A DNA stretch of 51,110 bases. Origin: Aliihoeflea sp. 40Bstr573 (GTDB taxonomy: Bacteria > Pseudomonadota > Alphaproteobacteria > Rhizobiales > Rhizobiaceae). A program made the translations under genes and the position numbers. This document shows, in pieces, positions 8,763 through 18,859 of the stretch. The first letter of the stretch is position 1. Every line of letters starts with the position of its first letter. The notes under the pieces are model-generated. The model made no database searches. It was given only the letters and a program-made list of their open reading frames with translations, and was not told the DNA's origin. The stretch lies in assembly GCF_024105655.1 (NCBI RefSeq), contig NZ_JAAAMH010000021.1, positions 1 to 51,110 on the forward strand. Direction: 5' to 3'.

Positions 8763-10394
8763 TCAGCCGCCCTGTGCGAGCCTTGGCGGGCCGCGCAGCG
8801 CGTCCTCGTCGACATAGGCCTTGGGCAGATTGGCCTCCGCCTCCTTCTCGGTCGTGTACCACTGCTCGTAGCGGTAAAGCACGAGGTGGTCGCGCGACAG
8901 GCCGCGCAAGAGGCCGTACATCATCACCATGATGACGAAGGCGAAGGGGAAACCGGCCACGACCGCCGCCGCCTGCAACGCCGACAAGCCGCCCGCGAGC
9001 AGCAGCACGGCCGCGATCGCGCCCTCGCTGATCGCCCAGAACAGGCGCTGGATCTTCGGCGGATCGGCCTCGCCTCCGGCCGTCAGCATGTCGATGACGA
9101 AGCTGGCGCTGTCCGACGACGTGACGAACCACATCACGATCATGACGACGAGAAGACCGGTGACGAGATCGGTCAGGGGGTAGAAGTCCATCAGGCGGAA
9201 GATGGCGTTGCCATAGGCCTCCTGCGTCACCGCGATCAGCCCCGGATCGCCCGCGAGTTCCATCTGGATCGCGACACCGCCGAACGCCGTGAACCAGAAG
9301 AACATGATCGTGGCCGGGACGAACAGCACGCCGAGAATGAATTCGCGCACCGTTCGGCCGCGCGAGATGCGGGCGATGAAGATGCCGACGAAGGGCGACC
9401 AGGAAATCCACCAGGCCCAGTAGAAGATCGTCCAGCCGACCTGCCAGTTGGTGCCCGAATAGGCCTCCGACCAGAAGGAGAAATAGACGAACTCGTTGAT
9501 GTAGTTGCCCATGTTCTCGACGAAGGAATCGAAGATGTAGAGCGTCGGACCGGCAATGACCATGAAGGCCAGGAGCACGAAGGAAAGCTGGATGTTGAGG
9601 TTCGACAGCCGCTTGATGCCGCCGTCGAGGCCCAGCAGCACAGAGATCGTGGCGAGCAGGGTGATGAAGGCGATCAGGCCGATCTGGATGAAGACGCTGT
9701 CGGCGACGCCGAACAACATGCCCAGTCCCGAATTGATCTGCATGACGCCGAGCCCGAGCGAGGTGACGACGCCGAACATGGTGCCGAAGACGGCCAGGAT
9801 GTCGACCGCATGGCCCCACGGGCCGTAGATGCGCTCGCCGATGATCGGATAGAGCGCCGAACGGATCGAAAGCGGCAGGCCCTTGCGGTAGTGGAAATAG
9901 GCCAGCGCACAGCCGACGACGCAGTAGATCGCCCAGCCATGAAAGCCCCAATGCAGGAAGGTCAGCACCATGGCCTGTTCGGCGGCGGCGACGCTTTCCG
10001 GGTCCTGGAGCGGCGGGGCGTAGAAATGGGTGAGCGGTTCGGCGACGCCCCAATAGATGAGCCCGATGCCGATGCCGGCCGAGAACATCATCGCGATCCA
10101 GGAGAACAGGCCGTACTGCGCCTTTTCCGTCTGCGCGCCGAGGCGGATCGAACCGTACGGCCCGAGCGCCAGGTAGAGGCTGAGCGCGACGGCGATATTG
10201 GTGACGAGTATCAGAAACCAGCCGAAATAGTCCGCGATGCTGTTCTGCGCGCCGAGAAAAATGGTGCTAGCGGTCTCCGGAAGCAATGCTCCGAAAAGGA
10301 TGAAACCGACGATCAAGAGCGCCGATATCGAAAAGACCGGTATCGACACGTGGGGAAACGGCCCCAGCCTCCCGGTTGCGACTTTTTCTGCCAT
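8763..10394 (-). CDS. BCCT-family betaine/carnitine/choline transporter
   Basis: Secondary transporter for quaternary ammonium solutes, 543 residues with about twelve membrane segments. The family signature WWISWSPFVGIFIARISRG is intact, including the tryptophan box. The segment in TM3 reads GIGIG (107-111) where sodium-coupled BetP has GMGIG. The Met-to-Ile change leaves sodium coupling plausible but untested. It converges on choVWX and shares the osmoprotectant theme. The short C-terminal tail argues against a long BetP-like regulatory domain. Substrate cannot be named from sequence. Confidence 0.93.
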   Translation of the reverse strand: MAEKVATGRLGPFPHVSIPVFSISALLIVGFILFGALLPETASTIFLGAQNSIADYFGWFLILVTNIAVALSLYLALGPYGSIRLGAQTEKAQYGLFSWIAMMFSAGIGIGLIYWGVAEPLTHFYAPPLQDPESVAAAEQAMVLTFLHWGFHGWAIYCVVGCALAYFHYRKGLPLSIRSALYPIIGERIYGPWGHAVDILAVFGTMFGVVTSLGLGVMQINSGLGMLFGVADSVFIQIGLIAFITLLATISVLLGLDGGIKRLSNLNIQLSFVLLAFMVIAGPTLYIFDSFVENMGNYINEFVYFSFWSEAYSGTNWQVGWTIFYWAWWISWSPFVGIFIARISRGRTVREFILGVLFVPATIMFFWFTAFGGVAIQMELAGDPGLIAVTQEAYGNAIFRLMDFYPLTDLVTGLLVVMIVMWFVTSSDSASFVIDMLTAGGEADPPKIQRLFWAISEGAIAAVLLLAGGLSALQAAAVVAGFPFAFVIMVMMYGLLRGLSRDHLVLYRYEQWYTTEKEAEANLPKAYVDEDALRGPPRLAQGG

Positions 10395-10440
10395 TCTGCT
10401 TGTCCCCCGAGCCCCGCGGCCCCCTCTTGCTTGATACCAT

Positions 10441-10467
10441 GGCGCGCGGAATCCCCGCCCGCGCGCC
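10441..10467 (-). terminator. GC-rich hairpin between the CPBP gene and the BCCT gene
   Basis: A perfect 9-bp inverted repeat (GGCGCGCGG / CCGCGCGCC) with a 9-base loop, 45 bases downstream of the CPBP-protease stop codon. No T-run follows on either strand, so termination is only suggested by position. Confidence 0.35.
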
Positions 10468-10511
10468 GCTCCACAGCAGAATGTGGCAAAAGCGCGTTAG
10501 TTCCGGGTTCG

Positions 10512-11276
10512 CTAAACAAGGACCGCCAAAAGAGAGGCCGGCAGCAGCCCGACATGGAAGCCGGCATGGGCCAGCATTGCCGCTTCGAGGTCGTGGCGGG
10601 CGAAAAGCGTGCCGAAGAGGATGCCGAGCGTCGCATTCCAGAAGAGGGTTCGAAAGACCAGCGCTTGTGTCAGCTCTGCGCCGCTGGACGCCAAGGCGGG
10701 CAGATGGCCGAGCGCGAAGAGGATGGCGGCGATGGCAATGCCGATCCAGACCTGGTTCACCGAGGGGCGCGGGGCATTGCGGCCAAACGCCTTCCAGACG
10801 ACGAGGACGGCGAGGCTCATGACGCCCCAGCGAAGCGTGAGTTCTTCGACCACGCCGCCATAGAAGATGCCGACCCTGAGACTGGTGAGGCGCCAATTGT
10901 CTGTGAGCGCCGGGGTCAGGCCATGCGGGTCCTGCCAGAGCGGCCGGGTCCCGTGATCAGCGAGACCGACGACGATGCCGGCCGCAATGCCGGCGAGAAC
11001 GAAGAGAGCCGCGCCCGGCGGCAATAGCGACACGGCATGGCCAGAAACGCGTTCGGCGATTCGCGATCGAAACCCGCAGACCGGTGCGATGAACGTGCCC
11101 GCGACGACGAACACGGCGAGCATGATCGTCGGATTGACGACATAGGCCCAGCGGGGAAACTCGGTGACCGGGGGCAGCGCCAAATAGAGCGCGGCGATGC
11201 CCGTGAGGCCGAATGCGAACAACGCGATCGCGGTGCGCAGGCGGCGGATCTTCGGGGCCGGAGCCTGCGCGTTCAT
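10512..11276 (-). CDS. CPBP-family intramembrane protease
   Basis: A predicted glutamic-type membrane protease of the CPBP/Abi (Rce1-like) family, 254 residues with about eight hydrophobic segments. Motif 1 EELTLR (144-149), motif 2 FALGH (His191) and motif 3 around HAGFH (237-241) are all present, so the catalytic set looks complete. It starts 16 bases after cydB in the same direction and could be co-transcribed with the oxidase. Family members elsewhere process prenylated proteins or peptides or give bacteriocin immunity; the substrate here is unknown. Confidence 0.8.
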   Translation of the reverse strand: MNAQAPAPKIRRLRTAIALFAFGLTGIAALYLALPPVTEFPRWAYVVNPTIMLAVFVVAGTFIAPVCGFRSRIAERVSGHAVSLLPPGAALFVLAGIAAGIVVGLADHGTRPLWQDPHGLTPALTDNWRLTSLRVGIFYGGVVEELTLRWGVMSLAVLVVWKAFGRNAPRPSVNQVWIGIAIAAILFALGHLPALASSGAELTQALVFRTLFWNATLGILFGTLFARHDLEAAMLAHAGFHVGLLPASLLAVLV

Positions 11277-11292
11277 GGGTCGATGCAGCCTG

Positions 11293-12297
11293 TCAGTCGT
11301 AGGTCAGGTCCGTCGCCTTACCACCGAAGATCCGGTAGGCATAGAACGAATAGCCGATGATGACGGGCAGCACGAAACAGGTGCCGATCAGAATGATCGC
11401 CAGGCTCTCGGGCGCCGATGCCGCCTCCCAGATCGTTATCCGGTCGGGCACGACATAAGGGTAGAAGGAATAGGCGAGGCCGGCAAAGCCGAGCGCGAAG
11501 ATGCCGGCGAGCACGAGGAACGGCGTGATCGAATGGCGGTCGTCCTTGTGCGGAAGCTTGAAGCTCAGGAACCACAGCCACAGGAACATCGCGCCGGTGA
11601 CGATCGGCAGCGGCGCGAGGTAGGCGATCTCGGGCCAGGTGAACCACTTCTCGAAGATGCGGGGGCTGGCAAAGGGCGTCGCCAGCGAGACCACAACCAT
11701 GCCGACGGCGGTGAACACGAGCGCGGAGCGAAGGAAGCGCACGGCCTTTCGCTGCAATTCGCCCTCGGTCTTGTAGATCAGCCATGCCGCGCCCATCGCC
11801 GCGTAGGAGGCGGCAAGGCAAAGCGCGACCAGTATTCCGAAGCCGAACGTCGCCGGCCCGCGATCGAGGCCCATCACGTAGACGCCAAGCATATAGCCCT
11901 GCGCAAGCGAGGCGGTCAGCGAGCCGGCAAAGAACAGGAAGTTCCAGCGCCCCTTGCGGTGCACCGGCACCTTGGCGCGGAAATCGAACGCGACGCCGCG
12001 GATGATGAGGCCGAGAAGCAGCACGAAGACCGGCAGGTAGAGCGAGGTCAGGATGATGCCGTGCGCGACCGGGAATGCGACGAGCAGGAGGCCGACGGAG
12101 AGGACGAGCCAGGTCTCGTTGGCATCCCAGAACGGGCCGATGGAGTTGATCATCGTGTCGCGTTCCTCGTTGGTCGCGACGGAAAACAGGATGCCGATGC
12201 CAAGGTCGAACCCGTCGAGGACGACGTAGATCAGGATCGACAGGCCCATCAGGCCGGCGAAGATCAGGGGCATTGCAACGTGCCAGTCGATGTTCAT
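11293..12297 (-). CDS. cydB: Cytochrome bd-type quinol oxidase subunit II
   Basis: Subunit II of the copper-free bd-type terminal oxidase, 334 residues with multiple membrane helices. The start MNIDWHVAMPLIFAGLMG and the segment FWDANETWLV are characteristic; the latter pairs with subunit I. It begins four bases after cydA. No small CydX-like frame was found between cydB and the next gene (16 bases). High oxygen affinity and cyanide tolerance are family properties, not read here. Confidence 0.96.
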   Translation of the reverse strand: MNIDWHVAMPLIFAGLMGLSILIYVVLDGFDLGIGILFSVATNEERDTMINSIGPFWDANETWLVLSVGLLLVAFPVAHGIILTSLYLPVFVLLLGLIIRGVAFDFRAKVPVHRKGRWNFLFFAGSLTASLAQGYMLGVYVMGLDRGPATFGFGILVALCLAASYAAMGAAWLIYKTEGELQRKAVRFLRSALVFTAVGMVVVSLATPFASPRIFEKWFTWPEIAYLAPLPIVTGAMFLWLWFLSFKLPHKDDRHSITPFLVLAGIFALGFAGLAYSFYPYVVPDRITIWEAASAPESLAIILIGTCFVLPVIIGYSFYAYRIFGGKATDLTYD

Positions 12298-12301
12298 CGG
12301 T

Positions 12302-13663
12302 CTACTCCCCCGCCACCGGCTGCGACAGCGGCGCTTCTTCGACGGCGGGATCGGGCTCGTCGTCGCCTTCCTTGCCCGCTTTCAGCGCCAGATGGGTGAG
12401 GACGCCGAGATAGACCACCATCAGCACCAGATAGAGGACCACGTAGATCGCCAGCGTCAGCGCGACATGGGCACCGGGGACAGGGGCCACGGCGTCGGCG
12501 GTGCTGAGGACGCCCGTCACCAGCCAGGGCTGGCGACCGATCTCGGTGGTGTACCAGCCAGCGAGCGTCGCGAGCCAGCCGGAAAAGGCCATGCCGGCGA
12601 AGCCATAGGCAAGCGGGATGGGGAGAGCGTCCCGGCGATAAAGATAGAACGCGCCCGCCCAGGAAAGCGCCAGCATTGCCATGCCTGTCCCGACCATGAT
12701 GCGGAAGCCCCAGAAAACCGGGGCGACGGGCGGATGCTCGCCCTCATAGTCGTTGAGACCGGGCACGACGCCATCGGGCGAATGCTTCAAGATGACGCTT
12801 GCCATGTTGGGAATGGCGATCTCGAAGCGGTTCTCGCGTGCCTCCTCGTCTGGCAAGGCGAAGAGGACGAGCGGCACGTTGGGGCGCGTCTCCCAGTTCG
12901 CCTCCATTGCCGCGACCTTCTGCGGCTGGTGCTCGAGCGTGTTGAGGCCGTGCATGTCGCCGACGAAGATCTGCACAGGGATCAGGATCGCGCCCATGTA
13001 GACGCCCGTCTTCAGCGCCTTGTGCATCGAGGCCGAGCGGTCGCCACGTAGATAGCGCAAGGCCGAGAGGCCGGCGATGAGGAAGGCAACCGTCAGGCCC
13101 GACGCGATCAGCATGTGGATCAGACGGTAGGGGAAGGACGGGTTGAAGACGATGGCGAACCAGTCCGTCGCATGCGCGACACCGTCGCGCATCTCGAAGC
13201 CCGCGGGCGTCTGCATCCATGAATTCAGGGCCAGGATCCAGAAGGCCGACATGGTGGTGCCGAAGGCTACGAGGAAGGTCGCCAGCGTATGGACGCGGTT
13301 CGACACACGGCGGAAGCCGAACAGCATGATGCCGAGGAACACGGCCTCGAGGAAGAAGGCGGTCAGCACCTCATAGGCGAGGAGCGGGCCCGCGATGTTG
13401 CCGACCGTCTCCATGTAACCTGGCCAATTGGTGCCGAACTGGAAGCTCATCGTGACGCCGGAGACGACACCGAGGGCGAAGGACAGTGCGAAGACCTTCA
13501 CCCAGAAGAAATAGGCCTTCATCCACGCATGGTCGCCAGTACGATCAAAGCGCAGCTTGAAGAAGAGCAGCACCCAGCCCAGCGCAATCGTGATCGTCGG
13601 AAACAGGATGTGGAACGAAATGTTCGCCGCGAACTGAATCCTGGAAAGGATGAGCGGGTCCAT
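12302..13663 (-). CDS. cydA: Cytochrome bd-type quinol oxidase subunit I (CioA-like)
   Basis: Catalytic subunit carrying haems b558, b595 and d, 453 residues. Visible landmarks: the N-terminal His in NISFHILFPTI, a second His in RLIHMLIAS, and WYTTEIGRQPWLV near the C-terminus. The quinol loop is short, and that together with WYTTEIGRQPW makes the protein look like the CioA (cyanide-insensitive) branch rather than E. coli CydA. The Met at 13663 is chosen because AAGGA lies eight bases before it; a longer frame adds 14 unconvincing residues. The divergent photolyase gene starts about 170 bases away. Confidence 0.95.
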   Translation of the reverse strand: MDPLILSRIQFAANISFHILFPTITIALGWVLLFFKLRFDRTGDHAWMKAYFFWVKVFALSFALGVVSGVTMSFQFGTNWPGYMETVGNIAGPLLAYEVLTAFFLEAVFLGIMLFGFRRVSNRVHTLATFLVAFGTTMSAFWILALNSWMQTPAGFEMRDGVAHATDWFAIVFNPSFPYRLIHMLIASGLTVAFLIAGLSALRYLRGDRSASMHKALKTGVYMGAILIPVQIFVGDMHGLNTLEHQPQKVAAMEANWETRPNVPLVLFALPDEEARENRFEIAIPNMASVILKHSPDGVVPGLNDYEGEHPPVAPVFWGFRIMVGTGMAMLALSWAGAFYLYRRDALPIPLAYGFAGMAFSGWLATLAGWYTTEIGRQPWLVTGVLSTADAVAPVPGAHVALTLAIYVVLYLVLMVVYLGVLTHLALKAGKEGDDEPDPAVEEAPLSQPVAGE

Positions 13664-13829
13664 GACGTGATCCTTGTCGGTTGCCTGTAAGGGAACATAG
13701 TCCAAGCGGCGGGGGCGTCAAAGGCGCGGCCTGTCGCAGGGGCACCTTGTCGCGCTGCGGCATTTTGGCGGCGGGCAACCGCTGGGCGTGCGCGTTCGTA
13801 TGCGTTTCGAAACCGGACCGGAGACACGC

Positions 13830-15410
13830 ATGACGCTCGACCGCCGCAAGGCGCGACACCTGATCTTCATTCTCGGCGACCAGCTCTCGCCGGCGATGTC
13901 CAGCCTCAACGGCGCCGATCCCGCGCAGGACGTTCTGCTCATGTGCGAGGTCGCCGACGAGACGACATATGCGCGCCATCACAAGCAGAAGATCGCCTTC
14001 ATCTTCTCCGCCATGCGTCATTTCGCCGACGAGATGCGGCGGGAGGGATTCGTCGTCGATTATGTGAAGCTGAACGACCGGGGGAACACGGGTAGCTTTA
14101 CCGGCGAACTCGAACGCGCCGTCGCGCGGCACCGGCCGGAACGCGTGATCGTCACGGAGCCGGGCGAATGGCGTGTGATGGAGATGATGCGAGGCTGGGA
14201 AGAGGCAGTCGCCTGCCCGGTCGAAATTCGTCCGGACATCCGCTTTCTGGCGAGCCATGCCGATTTCGCAGCATGGGCCGAGGGCCGCAAGCAACTCACC
14301 ATGGAGTTTTTCTATCGCGAGATGCGGCGCAAGACCGGCCTCTTGATGGAGGGCGACGAACCAGCGGGCGGCAAGTGGAACTACGATGCGCAAAACCGCA
14401 AGCCTGCCGCCGACGACCTTTTCATGCCGCGGCCCAAGCGCTTCCAGCCCGATGCAATCACGACAGACGTCATCGCGCTGGTAGAGGACCGGTTCGCGGA
14501 TCATTTCGGCTCGCAGGAGAAATTCGGCTGGGCGGTGACGCGCGAACAGGCCGAGAGGGCGCGCGATGCGTTCTTGAAAGACGCGCTGGCGGCGTTCGGC
14601 GACTATCAGGACGCGATGCTGTCGCGGCAGCCGTTCCTCTATCACTCGCTGCTCTCGCCCTACATCAATATCGGCCTTCTCGATCCGCTCGATCTTTGCC
14701 GACGCGTCGATGCGGCATGGCGGGCGGGGGACGTTCCGCTCAACGCGGCCGAGGGCTTCATCCGGCAGATCATCGGCTGGCGGGAATATGTGCGCGGCGT
14801 CTACTGGTTGAAGATGCCCGGCTACGGCGACATGAACTTTCTCGGCGCGACGCGCGACCTGCCGGATTTCTACTGGACCGCCGAAACCGAGATGAACTGC
14901 GTGCGGCACGTGGTCGAGGAGACGCGCGATCATGCCTATGCGCATCACATCCAGCGGCTGATGGTGACCGGCACCTTCGCGCTTCTCGCCGGCATCGACC
15001 CGCGGCAGGTGCATGAATGGTATCTGGAGGTCTATGCCGACGCCTATGAATGGGTCGAACTGCCGAACGTCATCGGCATGAGCCAGTTCGCCGATGGCGG
15101 CATTCTGGGCACCAAGCCTTATGCCGCGAGCGGCGCCTATATCGACCGGATGTCGGATTACTGCGGGTCATGCCGCTACGACGTTCGCCAGAAGACCGGG
15201 CCGGATGCCTGCCCGTTCAACCCGCTCTACTGGGATTTTCTGGACAGGAACGCGAAGAAGCTGTCGAGAAACCAGCGGCTGACGCAGACCTACCGCAACT
15301 GGGCGCGGATGGATCGCGAGAAGCGCAAGGCCTATCTGGACAGCGCGAGAGCGGTGCTGAAGGGGCTCGACGACGCGCCGAAGACCTACGGACGGACCAA
15401 GGGCGGCTAG
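13830..15410 (+). CDS. phrB: Iron-sulfur bacterial photolyase (PhrB-like, (6-4) type)
   Basis: FAD enzyme of the cryptochrome/photolyase-related family that repairs UV-induced (6-4) photoproducts with light. It has 526 residues from the ATG at 13830, which is preceded by GGAG at six bases. Four cysteines, Cys357, Cys445, Cys448 and Cys461, are spaced exactly like the [4Fe-4S] ligands I recall for Agrobacterium PhrB (350, 438, 441, 454), a constant offset of seven. The N-terminal [11 protein letters not shown] segment starts the antenna-binding Rossmann domain. The 3' end overlaps the convergent adenosine deaminase gene by four bases. Confidence 0.9.
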   Translation: MTLDRRKARHLIFILGDQLSPAMSSLNGADPAQDVLLMCEVADETTYARHHKQKIAFIFSAMRHFADEMRREGFVVDYVKLNDRGNTGSFTGELERAVARHRPERVIVTEPGEWRVMEMMRGWEEAVACPVEIRPDIRFLASHADFAAWAEGRKQLTMEFFYREMRRKTGLLMEGDEPAGGKWNYDAQNRKPAADDLFMPRPKRFQPDAITTDVIALVEDRFADHFGSQEKFGWAVTREQAERARDAFLKDALAAFGDYQDAMLSRQPFLYHSLLSPYINIGLLDPLDLCRRVDAAWRAGDVPLNAAEGFIRQIIGWREYVRGVYWLKMPGYGDMNFLGATRDLPDFYWTAETEMNCVRHVVEETRDHAYAHHIQRLMVTGTFALLAGIDPRQVHEWYLEVYADAYEWVELPNVIGMSQFADGGILGTKPYAASGAYIDRMSDYCGSCRYDVRQKTGPDACPFNPLYWDFLDRNAKKLSRNQRLTQTYRNWARMDREKRKAYLDSARAVLKGLDDAPKTYGRTKGG

Positions 15411-16378
15411 CGCTTGGCGTCCACCTTCGCCAGAAGCGCCTGCTTCGTCCTGCGGTCGCAGAAGGCGGCTTCGATCGCGGTGCGGGTCAGCGCCGTCAGG
15501 TCCTTGTCGGACAAGCCAAACTCGTCGCGGCCGATCTCGTATTCGCGCTTCAATGACGTCCAGAAGTATGGCGGGTCGTCGGAATTGAGCGTGACCTTGC
15601 AGCCTGCGGCGCGCAGTTTGACGAAGGGATGCTCGGCAAAAGACGGATAGACCTTGAGCTCGATGTTCGAGGCCGGGCACACCTCCAACACGATGCCTGT
15701 ATCCGCGATGCGCTTCACCAACTCGGCATCCTCGATGGCGCGAACGCCGTGGCCGATGCGAGCGGGGCGGATGTGGTCGAGCGCGTCGCGGATACTTTGC
15801 GGCCCGCCGAACTCGCCGGCATGAACGGTGATGCCGAGACCGGCCTCGCGCGCGATTTCGAATGCGCGCACGTAATCGTCCATCGTGCCCATGCGCTCGT
15901 CGCCGGCCACGCCGAAGCCGGTGACCAGCGGATGGCCGCTCCGGGCCGCAAAGCGCGCGGCCTTTTCGATCGATTCCACGCCGACATGGCGAACGCCGGT
16001 GACGATCATCCGGCACTCGATACCGGTCTTCGCCTTCGCGCGCGCCATGCCTTCGCCGAGCGCGTCGGTATAGGCTTGCGGCGACAGGCCAGCCGCCTCG
16101 GCATGGTCGGGCGATGTGAAGACCTCCGAATAGATCGCGCCGTCGCGTGCGATCGAGGTCAGGTAATGCTCGGCAAGGCGGGCATAGTCCTCTTCGGTGC
16201 GGAAGAGATCGGCGGCCTCGTCATAGGCCTTCAGAAAACTGGTGAAATCGTGCCAGACGAACGAGCCGTCCTTGATGAAATGGGAAACGTCCTTGCCGTA
16301 TTTGCGGGCTTGCGCTTCGACAAGCTCGGGCGCGGCGGCACCCTCGATATGACAATGCAATTCTGCCTTGAGAACCAT
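15407..16378 (-). CDS. add: Adenosine deaminase
   Basis: Zinc hydrolase converting adenosine to inosine in purine salvage, 323 residues. Metal and catalytic motifs are complete: HCHIEG with His8 and His10, TVHAGE, RIGHG, CPASN and NSDDP. The HCH-I-EG start replaces the more usual HLHLDG. Adenine deaminases of this fold share the same motifs, so adenine as the substrate cannot be excluded. It lies apart from the other nucleoside genes at 35-43 kb. Confidence 0.88.
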   Translation of the reverse strand: MVLKAELHCHIEGAAAPELVEAQARKYGKDVSHFIKDGSFVWHDFTSFLKAYDEAADLFRTEEDYARLAEHYLTSIARDGAIYSEVFTSPDHAEAAGLSPQAYTDALGEGMARAKAKTGIECRMIVTGVRHVGVESIEKAARFAARSGHPLVTGFGVAGDERMGTMDDYVRAFEIAREAGLGITVHAGEFGGPQSIRDALDHIRPARIGHGVRAIEDAELVKRIADTGIVLEVCPASNIELKVYPSFAEHPFVKLRAAGCKVTLNSDDPPYFWTSLKREYEIGRDEFGLSDKDLTALTRTAIEAAFCDRRTKQALLAKVDAKR

Positions 16379-16494
16379 TACGGACTTTCTAACTTCGTTG
16401 TTCGGCGCGGCTCTTCATCGCGGGCGGGAAGATAGCGCCCCGATGGTCGATCGGCTATGGTCGCCGCGATTTGCAGGACGAAACAGGTGAATTG

Positions 16495-17271
16495 ATGTCG
16501 GACGCACGAACCACCGCACAGGGCGGAATGGAAACTTCCTACGGCTTCCGCCAGGTCGGCGAAGGCGAGAAACAGCCGCTCGTCAACGACGTGTTCCACA
16601 AGGTCGCCGAGCGCTACGACGTCATGAACGACCTGATGTCGGCCGGCCTTCACCGGGTGTGGAAGAATGCGATGGTGACGTGGCTCAATCCGCCGCGGCG
16701 CCCCGGCTGGAGCGTGCTGGACGTTGCCGGCGGCACGGGTGACATCGCCTTTCGCATCATCGAGGCGTCCGACAGGAACGCGCAGGCGACCGTGCTCGAC
16801 ATCAACGGTTCGATGCTTGCCGTGGGCCAGGACCGGGCCCTCAAGCGCAAACTCGACGCGCATGTGAACTTCATCGAAGCGAACGCCGAGGAATTGCCGT
16901 TCGAGAACGCGACGTTCGACGCCTATACGATCGCCTTCGGCATCCGCAACGTGCCGCGCATCGACAGGGCGCTGTCGGAAGCCTTCCGCGTGCTGAAGCC
17001 CGGCGGGCGCTTCCTTTGCCTCGAATTCTCCGACGTCGAGATGCCCGTCCTCGACAAGGTCTACGAAGCCTGGTCGTTCAACGCCATCCCGCAGATCGGC
17101 AAGATCGTCGCGGGCGACGGCGAGCCCTATCGCTACCTGGTCGAATCCATCCGCAAGTTCCCCAACCAGGCGAACTTCGCCGCGATGATCCGCGAGGCGG
17201 GGTTCGATCGCGTCACCTGGCGCAATTATTCGGGCGGCATCGCCGCGCTCCACTCGGGCTGGAAGCTGTGA
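16495..17271 (+). CDS. ubiE: Ubiquinone/menaquinone C-methyltransferase UbiE
   Basis: SAM-dependent C-methyltransferase of ubiquinone biosynthesis, 258 residues. It shows [17 protein letters not shown], the SAM motif [12 protein letters not shown] and the UbiE segment [12 protein letters not shown]. The start at 16495 has AGGTGA about six bases upstream. It is followed by ubiB after 13 bases and coaBC, the usual alphaproteobacterial block. In many relatives mutM precedes ubiE, but here the adenosine deaminase gene lies upstream, divergently oriented. Confidence 0.96.
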   Translation: MSDARTTAQGGMETSYGFRQVGEGEKQPLVNDVFHKVAERYDVMNDLMSAGLHRVWKNAMVTWLNPPRRPGWSVLDVAGGTGDIAFRIIEASDRNAQATVLDINGSMLAVGQDRALKRKLDAHVNFIEANAEELPFENATFDAYTIAFGIRNVPRIDRALSEAFRVLKPGGRFLCLEFSDVEMPVLDKVYEAWSFNAIPQIGKIVAGDGEPYRYLVESIRKFPNQANFAAMIREAGFDRVTWRNYSGGIAALHSGWKL

Positions 17272-17284
17272 GGCCGGCCGCTCG

Positions 17285-18859
17285 ATGACCACGCCTGCAG
17301 CTTATTTTCGTCTGGCCCATGCCGGCTGGATTCTTGCGCGCGAAGGCGTGATCGCAGCGTTGCCCGGGGACCAGCTCATCGGTGCGCCGCGCATGGCGTG
17401 GCAGTTTGCGCGCAAGCTCGCGCGGCGCCGCGCGCGCGGCCATGACGCGGCCGACCGGATGTCGAATGCAGTCGACCGGCTGGGGCCATCCTATGTCAAG
17501 CTCGGCCAGTTCCTGGCCACGCGCCCGGACGTCGTCGGCGCGGACGTTGCCAACCAACTTGCCCGCCTGCAGGACCGGATGGCGACCTTCCCGACCGCAC
17601 TGTCGCGCGCGGAAATCGAGGAATCGCTCGGCCGGCCGGTCGACGAGATGTTCCTTTCGCTCGACGAGCCGATCGCAGCCGCCTCCATCGCGCAGGTGCA
17701 TGCCGGCACGATCGAGCGGCAGGGTCGCGTGGAAAAGGTCGCCGTCAAGGTGATCCGACCAGGCGTCCGGCGGCGTTTTGCCAACGACCTCGAGGGCTTC
17801 TTCCTCGCCGCACACATGCAGGAGCGCTTCATCCCCTCCGCGCGCCGGCTGAAGCCGGTGGAGGTCGCAAAGACGCTGGCGCAGACGACGCGCATCGAGA
17901 TGGACCTGCGGCTGGAAGCGGCCGCCCTTTCCGAACTCGGCGAGAACACGGCCACCGATCCCGGCTTCCGCGTGCCCTGGGTGGACTGGGAGCGAACGGG
18001 GCGCGACGTCATCACGATGGAGTGGATCGACGGCATCAAGATGTCAAACGTCGAGGCGATGCGGGCCGCCGGCCACGACTTCAAGCGTATCGCCGCGAAC
18101 CTGATCCAGTCCTTTCTGCGCCACACGCTGCGCGACGGCTTCTTCCATGCGGACATGCATCCGGGCAATCTGTTCGTGGAACCGGACGGCACCATCGTCG
18201 CGGTCGATCTCGGCATCGCCGGGCGGCTCGGAAAGAAGGAGCGGCGGTTTCTCGCCGAAATCCTCTACGGCTTCATCAAGCGCGACTATGTGCGCGTCGC
18301 CGAGGTGCATTTCGAGGCCGGCTACGTGCCGCGCACCCATGACGTGCGCGCCTTCGCGCAGGCGATCCGCGCCATTGGCGAACCAATCCACGGCCAGCCG
18401 GCCGAGACGATCTCGATGGCGCGGCTCTTGACGCTGCTCTTCGAGGTCACCGAACTCTTCGACATGGAGACACGCTCCGAACTGCTTCTCCTGCAAAAGA
18501 CGATGGTCGTCGTCGAAGGCGTTGCGCGCACGCTCGACCCCGCCTTCAACATGTGGAAGACAGCCGAGCCTGTGGTAGGCGACTGGATTCGTGCCAATCT
18601 GGGGCCGCGCGGCTTCGTGGAGGATGCCCGCGACGCCGCCGGCGCGCTCGCCGCCCTCGCCCGCCAGGCGCCCGACATCGCCGCGCGCACCGAGCGCCTG
18701 TCGCGCGAGATCGACGCCATGGCCGAGAACGGCCTGCGCTTCGATGACGAGACGGCGGCAAGGATCGGCAAGGCGGAGGCGCGGCACACGCGCTCAGGGC
18801 GGATTGCGTTGTGGGTGATCGCGACGACACTGGTCTGGATCGCTGTGCAGGTGACCTAA
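17285..18859 (+). CDS. ubiB: UbiB-family atypical kinase for ubiquinone biosynthesis
   Basis: ABC1/ADCK-type protein-kinase-like ATPase required for coenzyme Q production, 524 residues. The family motifs are visible: KLGQFLATRPDV (KxGQ), the Ala-rich AAASIAQVH nucleotide loop, FHADMHPGN and VDLGIAGRL. A C-terminal hydrophobic helix (ALWVIATTLVWIAVQV) anchors it in the inner membrane. Its stop codon shares an A with the coaBC start (TAATG). Confidence 0.96.
   Translation: MTTPAAYFRLAHAGWILAREGVIAALPGDQLIGAPRMAWQFARKLARRRARGHDAADRMSNAVDRLGPSYVKLGQFLATRPDVVGADVANQLARLQDRMATFPTALSRAEIEESLGRPVDEMFLSLDEPIAAASIAQVHAGTIERQGRVEKVAVKVIRPGVRRRFANDLEGFFLAAHMQERFIPSARRLKPVEVAKTLAQTTRIEMDLRLEAAALSELGENTATDPGFRVPWVDWERTGRDVITMEWIDGIKMSNVEAMRAAGHDFKRIAANLIQSFLRHTLRDGFFHADMHPGNLFVEPDGTIVAVDLGIAGRLGKKERRFLAEILYGFIKRDYVRVAEVHFEAGYVPRTHDVRAFAQAIRAIGEPIHGQPAETISMARLLTLLFEVTELFDMETRSELLLLQKTMVVVEGVARTLDPAFNMWKTAEPVVGDWIRANLGPRGFVEDARDAAGALAALARQAPDIAARTERLSREIDAMAENGLRFDDETAARIGKAEARHTRSGRIALWVIATTLVWIAVQVT

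Noticed and set aside
8311-10053. 580-codon reverse frame overlapping choX and the BCCT gene
   Set aside because: Off-frame shadow of the BCCT gene continued into antisense of choX.
8619-11027. 802-codon forward frame across the BCCT and CPBP genes
   Set aside because: Antisense shadow of two clear membrane-protein genes; its product is low-complexity Arg/Asp/Glu-rich, as expected from GC-rich codon shadows.
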